From positions 1 to 45,727 of the forward strand of contig DPOU01000019.1 of assembly GCA_003539625.1 (NCBI GenBank): a stretch of DNA of 45,727 bases. Direction: 5' to 3'. The notes beneath the pieces were generated by a model. That model saw only the letters and a list, made by a program, of their open reading frames with translations. It was not told where the DNA came from and did not search any database. Numbering within the stretch: the first letter of the stretch is position 1; each line of letters opens with the position of its first letter. Below, piece after piece: positions 42,586-45,727 of this stretch. Origin of the DNA: Acholeplasmatales bacterium (GTDB lineage Bacteria > Bacillota_I > Bacilli_A > ML615J-28 > CAG-313). The position numbers were made by a program, and so were the translations under genes.

Positions 42586-45537
42586 ATGGATTCTAAAAAG
42601 TTGCTCGAATCTATTAATTTAATTCGAGAAAAAGCCGAAAATAACAAACTCATAGTTTTTGTGGGGGCTGGAGTATCACGCAATGTTGAAAGTATGCCAA
42701 GTTGGTATGCTCTTGTAAAAGCGATGGCAGATGCTATTCACTATTCAAAATGCAATGATTGCAAGCACAAGGATGATGGTTGCGAAGATGGTTGTAGATT
42801 ACGAGAAGAATATTCCAATGATGAATTCTTGAAAATACCACAGTATGTCTATAATCAAAATCCTGATCTATACAATCAAATATTAGCAGAACAAATACAA
42901 GATCTTTCAGTAGATGCACCGTTATCTAAAGCAATATTTAATATCAATCCAGCTCACATTATAACAACAAATTATGATACGCTACTTGACTCCTCTACAA
43001 GTGAATTTCGAGAACAGTATCAAGTTATTGTTAGAGATAAAGATTTGCTCGACACAACGAAAAATAAATATATCATCAAGATGCATGGTGATTTGCATGA
43101 TATATCTACTATTGTGTTGAAAGAACAGGATTATCTAAATTACTCGCAAGATCGAGTTTTAATAGAACTCTTTATTAAATCACTTTTAACCGACCATACA
43201 GTTTTATTTTTGGGCTACTCATTGAACGATTATAATATCAAACAAATTATCAGTTGGTTGAATTATATGCGTAGCCAAAATAATGCATTGGAAGGAGTGA
43301 AGGTAGGTTACATTGTTTTCGACGAGGACACTATCGATGAAAGGCAGCAAACATATTTTGAAAATAATTCAATAGGCATTATCAACATACACAATATGCC
43401 TCAAGTCGCAAATATTCCCAATTGTTTGGGAAATGAAAAAGGAAAGCAATTATATAGTTTTTTGAGTGTTGTTGAAAATCCGTCGTTAGAGAGCAATTTT
43501 GAACCTCGAATATTTATTAACAATTTCCTTGAATTCGCAAAGCAATATTCCTATATCGATTACAAAAATTTGTTAAAGCTTTTACATATCGGAAGATATG
43601 AAAAAACGGCAGGTGAACTTTCTTTGTTTGAGCAAAAGGATTACGAAAAATTAAAATCATACCTTGATTCTTCTACTCCTGAAGCAATAGGTATAAAACA
43701 ACGATTTATAGATGCCGGCATAGGCATAATCAGCTGCTGGAATCCACCCAATCCTCAATTAACATACGAATTCCATGAAGGAACTCAAATCAGACTATTT
43801 CGAGAAAAAACTTTTGAACTTTATTTAACTAATGATTACAAGGGATTAGAGGATTTTATTTCCAAGGATGCGTATAACTCTATAAGTTCGTGTTTCTATC
43901 ATAGCTTGTTCAGTTTTTACGATGCCGCAATTTATACTGCGTATGAGGGAATTGATTTCAACTCCCTTACTCGCTCACAGAAAACGACTTTTTTGTTGAA
44001 CAAAGCATATTTAGATTTCTTCAAAATATATACTGCTAATTATCAAAAAGTAAAAGCGTTTATCGACAACACTTCACGCAAATCCGAAAGAGAATGTTTA
44101 TCGTTCTTTGCAGATATGTTTGATGGATACAGTAGCAAGAAAACCTATATAGAAAAACAATTCTCTGAATTAAAAAAACATTATCAGGGGAATACGGTTT
44201 CTTTAGGTGGAGGAACATTAGGGCATTTTTATAAGATAAAAAATATTGCAATAGAACTGTTCAATTTTATCTTTTATAACAATATTTTCATCGAGGGTGT
44301 TGGTGCGGAAATTAAAGAGATTTTCGCATTATATATAGAGTCAATAATTTGTACTAATGGCGAATACTCTCCATCTGAAAGTCATTGGTTGGGTATACAA
44401 TCAAGCAAAGAAAAGTATCAAATTACGGTTGTAGATGTGGATATAATGACAAAATACATATCCACTAAAAAGCTCATACAATTTTTTGACAATTACCATG
44501 TTGAAAATTTGTCTATTCTTTTTGATCAAAAGTATTTAGTAGATATTTTTCATAATCTGGTAGAGTCGGTTTTAACTTTGGATATACATTTTAGATCCTC
44601 TGTTTGGAACGCTCTTGTTAATCTTGCTATATTAATAAATCACATTGATTTAGATGTGTCAAACAAGAGACTCTTAGAGGAGGACGTGGTTAGATTATTC
44701 TCAAACCCAAAATTTGATGAATACTTCTTTTCTATTCATTATCCCGATTTTCGTCTTTGCTTAAAAGTCTTTGTTGATTTATGCGAAAATGTTATATCGA
44801 AATCAAATTATGACATAATTAATACCGTTTTGAAATCAAAGCATTTTTTTGAGTATGAGAACAATATAAGCCATCATTCTATACGAGCTTTTTTAAAATC
44901 GTTTATTAAGGATGAAGATGCTAATACAATAAAATCTATTATTGATGGTTTTGAAGATGTCAACCAAAAAATAATATGTATTGGTTTGCTTTTTATGTCT
45001 TTCCCGCCAGGCGAAACAAAAGAGCAAGCAAAAACATATATCGAAACCCACCTTTCATCTGTGAGAAGACGGTATTTTCTCGATTTTATACTAAATGATT
45101 TTGTGGCTTTTTCGGAAGAAAAGACAAATAGCATTGTAGAAAAAATTATTGCTATTGATGATGAGCAAAGCAAGACGCCTGTAAAATCTTATCCCGATCC
45201 TCTGGAAAGCGAATTGGAAATATTATATCTTTTAATTATAACCGATAAAATATCAGATACGGCAGGGTTAAAACGATTAGAAAATTTAAACACTAAAACA
45301 GCCTTTATTGAATTTATACTGCATCCTGATACCTTTGATTATAATTGTGTGGACTTTTCAAATTATATGTGGGTTAATTTTGCAAGACATCCTAAGTATA
45401 TGGATAAGTTCGTAAAAGCCAAAGAAATACTAATTCCTAAAATTCAGCATAGAATTAAAATTGGAGATGCCAGTGAGGATGAGAAAAAAATATTATATGG
45501 TTTTTTACTTGACAAAGAAACCATTTGGAAACGATAA
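42586..45537 (+). CDS. SIR2-domain anti-phage defence protein, DSR2-like
   Basis: A 983-residue soluble protein. Residues about 10-275 are a SIR2-like NAD-binding domain: VFVGAGVS (24-31), TTNYDTLLD (127-135, Asn129), KMHGDL (165-170, His167) and FLGYSLNDYNI (208-218). The 38-residue Asn-His spacing equals that of the catalytic Asn133/His171 pair of DSR2 as I recall it. Inserted at 56-70 is C-x2-C-x6-C-x3-C, a possible zinc site. The remaining 700 residues are mainly helical with no Walker, HerA or nuclease motif, as in DSR2-type NADases that deplete NAD+ on sensing phage proteins. GGAGG precedes the ATG. It is AT-rich, unlike the restriction remnant 28 bases upstream. Activity and trigger are inferred. 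Confidence 0.8.
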   Translation: MDSKKLLESINLIREKAENNKLIVFVGAGVSRNVESMPSWYALVKAMADAIHYSKCNDCKHKDDGCEDGCRLREEYSNDEFLKIPQYVYNQNPDLYNQILAEQIQDLSVDAPLSKAIFNINPAHIITTNYDTLLDSSTSEFREQYQVIVRDKDLLDTTKNKYIIKMHGDLHDISTIVLKEQDYLNYSQDRVLIELFIKSLLTDHTVLFLGYSLNDYNIKQIISWLNYMRSQNNALEGVKVGYIVFDEDTIDERQQTYFENNSIGIINIHNMPQVANIPNCLGNEKGKQLYSFLSVVENPSLESNFEPRIFINNFLEFAKQYSYIDYKNLLKLLHIGRYEKTAGELSLFEQKDYEKLKSYLDSSTPEAIGIKQRFIDAGIGIISCWNPPNPQLTYEFHEGTQIRLFREKTFELYLTNDYKGLEDFISKDAYNSISSCFYHSLFSFYDAAIYTAYEGIDFNSLTRSQKTTFLLNKAYLDFFKIYTANYQKVKAFIDNTSRKSERECLSFFADMFDGYSSKKTYIEKQFSELKKHYQGNTVSLGGGTLGHFYKIKNIAIELFNFIFYNNIFIEGVGAEIKEIFALYIESIICTNGEYSPSESHWLGIQSSKEKYQITVVDVDIMTKYISTKKLIQFFDNYHVENLSILFDQKYLVDIFHNLVESVLTLDIHFRSSVWNALVNLAILINHIDLDVSNKRLLEEDVVRLFSNPKFDEYFFSIHYPDFRLCLKVFVDLCENVISKSNYDIINTVLKSKHFFEYENNISHHSIRAFLKSFIKDEDANTIKSIIDGFEDVNQKIICIGLLFMSFPPGETKEQAKTYIETHLSSVRRRYFLDFILNDFVAFSEEKTNSIVEKIIAIDDEQSKTPVKSYPDPLESELEILYLLIITDKISDTAGLKRLENLNTKTAFIEFILHPDTFDYNCVDFSNYMWVNFARHPKYMDKFVKAKEILIPKIQHRIKIGDASEDEKKILYGFLLDKETIWKR

Positions 45538-45552
45538 GTAAATAAAATTGCC

Positions 45553-45643
45553 CTTTAAATTTGTTTAGGGTTCAATCAATTTGCTCTATAAAGAGGTTTA
45601 GGGTTTTAATTCCTTTAAAGAAGTATAGGGTCGAAAAAATTAA
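45553..45643 (+). repeat. Right degenerate repeat array of the island
   Basis: Three imperfect units of about 30 bases start at 45553, 45584 and 45613. Each opens with CTTTAAA or CTCTATAAA and carries TAGGGTT or TAGGGTC 12-15 bases later (for example CTCTATAAAGAG then GTTTAGGGTTTTAA). The plan resembles the left array (CTATAAA, then TTGGGGTCTTAA). Several units start with a small palindrome such as CTTTAAAG or CTCT-ATAA-AGAG. Confidence 0.6.
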
Positions 45644-45668
45644 TTATTATTGTACATAATCTCCAAAG

Positions 45669-45704
45669 TAAATAGTGAGTTAAAATAAAATTATTCACTA
45701 TTTA
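45669..45704. repeat. 10-bp inverted repeat abutting the terminal direct repeat
   Basis: TAAATAGTGA (45669-45678) and TCACTATTTA (45695-45704) are exact complements with a 16-base AT loop. The second arm ends one base before the 22-base repeat. It may be the terminator of the SIR2 gene, although no T-run follows, or part of a recombination site. Confidence 0.7.
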
Positions 45705-45705
45705 T

Positions 45706-45727
45706 GACTAGATAGAATTTGTTGGGG
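45706..45727 (+). repeat. Second copy of the 22-base boundary repeat, at the window end
   Basis: Starts GACTAGATAGAA and ends GTTGGGG, identical over all 22 bases to 40430-40451. The window stops exactly at its last base, so how far the identity continues cannot be seen. Confidence 0.9.

Noticed and set aside
42222..42683. Minus-strand 153-codon frame opposite the restriction remnant and SIR2 start
   Set aside because: It is a shadow of two well-supported plus-strand genes, with no ribosome site and no recognisable protein features.
40430..45727. Integron attC cassette array
   Set aside because: GTTGGGG comes close to the attC core GTTRRRY but fails at the last base, no paired RYYYAAC core is present, and no integron integrase is in the window.

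Overview
The window reads as the chromosome of a low-G+C, fermentative bacterium of the Bacilli/Mollicutes-related branch of the Firmicutes. The basis is AT-rich DNA, a strong TAA stop preference, AGGAGG-type ribosome sites, TTGaca-17-TATAAT promoters often with an extended TGn, lipoproteins with lipobox cysteines, and an [FeFe] hydrogenase operon. It has a second EF-G paralogue and Lon, ClpX, trigger factor, SmpB and RNase R in one cluster. I cannot name the species. The genes are read correctly with TGG as tryptophan, and no intact gene ends in TGA.

Layout. 1-3.6 kb: a leftward promoter leaving the window, an EF-G-like GTPase, and a convergent two-gene unit (class I glutamine-amidotransferase-type hydrolase, NUDIX hydrolase). 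3.7-9.3 kb: a CtpE-like P-type ATPase and a NitT/TauT-type ABC importer (ATPase, permease, lipoprotein). 9.3-13 kb: glycerol kinase and a YdjI/YdjG-like SPFH and zinc-ribbon membrane pair. 13-19.5 kb: lone nadC, tRNA-Thr(CGU), then EamA transporter, ung, a sigma-70 family factor, lysA, a small HNH-like protein, rsmD and coaD. 19.5-21.4 kb: a LysM amidase without a signal peptide, tRNA-Arg(UCU) inside a 12-bp inverted repeat, a small membrane protein and a frameshifted SUFU-like gene. 21.7-26 kb: a three-gene NADH-linked, probably electron-bifurcating [FeFe] hydrogenase operon with an operator-like inverted repeat. 26-30 kb: Na/Pi cotransporter, 4'-phosphopantetheinyl transferase, DUF885 lipoprotein. 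29.6-39.5 kb: protein quality control and RNA turnover (tig, clpX, lon, secG, rnr, smpB) and a TPR/Sel1 protein. 39.4-40.4 kb: small membrane protein, PaaI-like thioesterase, tRNA-Leu(GAG).

The accessory part is 40.43-45.73 kb. Directly after tRNA-Leu begins a set of degenerate repeats. Its first 22 bases recur perfectly as the last 22 bases of the window. Between the copies lie a type III restriction gene that has lost its N-terminal half and carries an in-frame TGA, and an intact 983-residue SIR2-domain protein whose architecture and catalytic Asn/His spacing match the anti-phage NADase DSR2. A second set of related degenerate repeats and a 10-bp inverted repeat follow the SIR2 gene. No integrase or transposase is visible. 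The picture is a repeat-bounded defence cassette, possibly one unit of a longer array beyond the window edge.

The most useful follow-ups are the repeat-bounded defence cassette, the SIR2 protein, the near absence of TGA, the SUFU frameshift, the dyad in front of clpX and the inverted repeat around tRNA-Arg.
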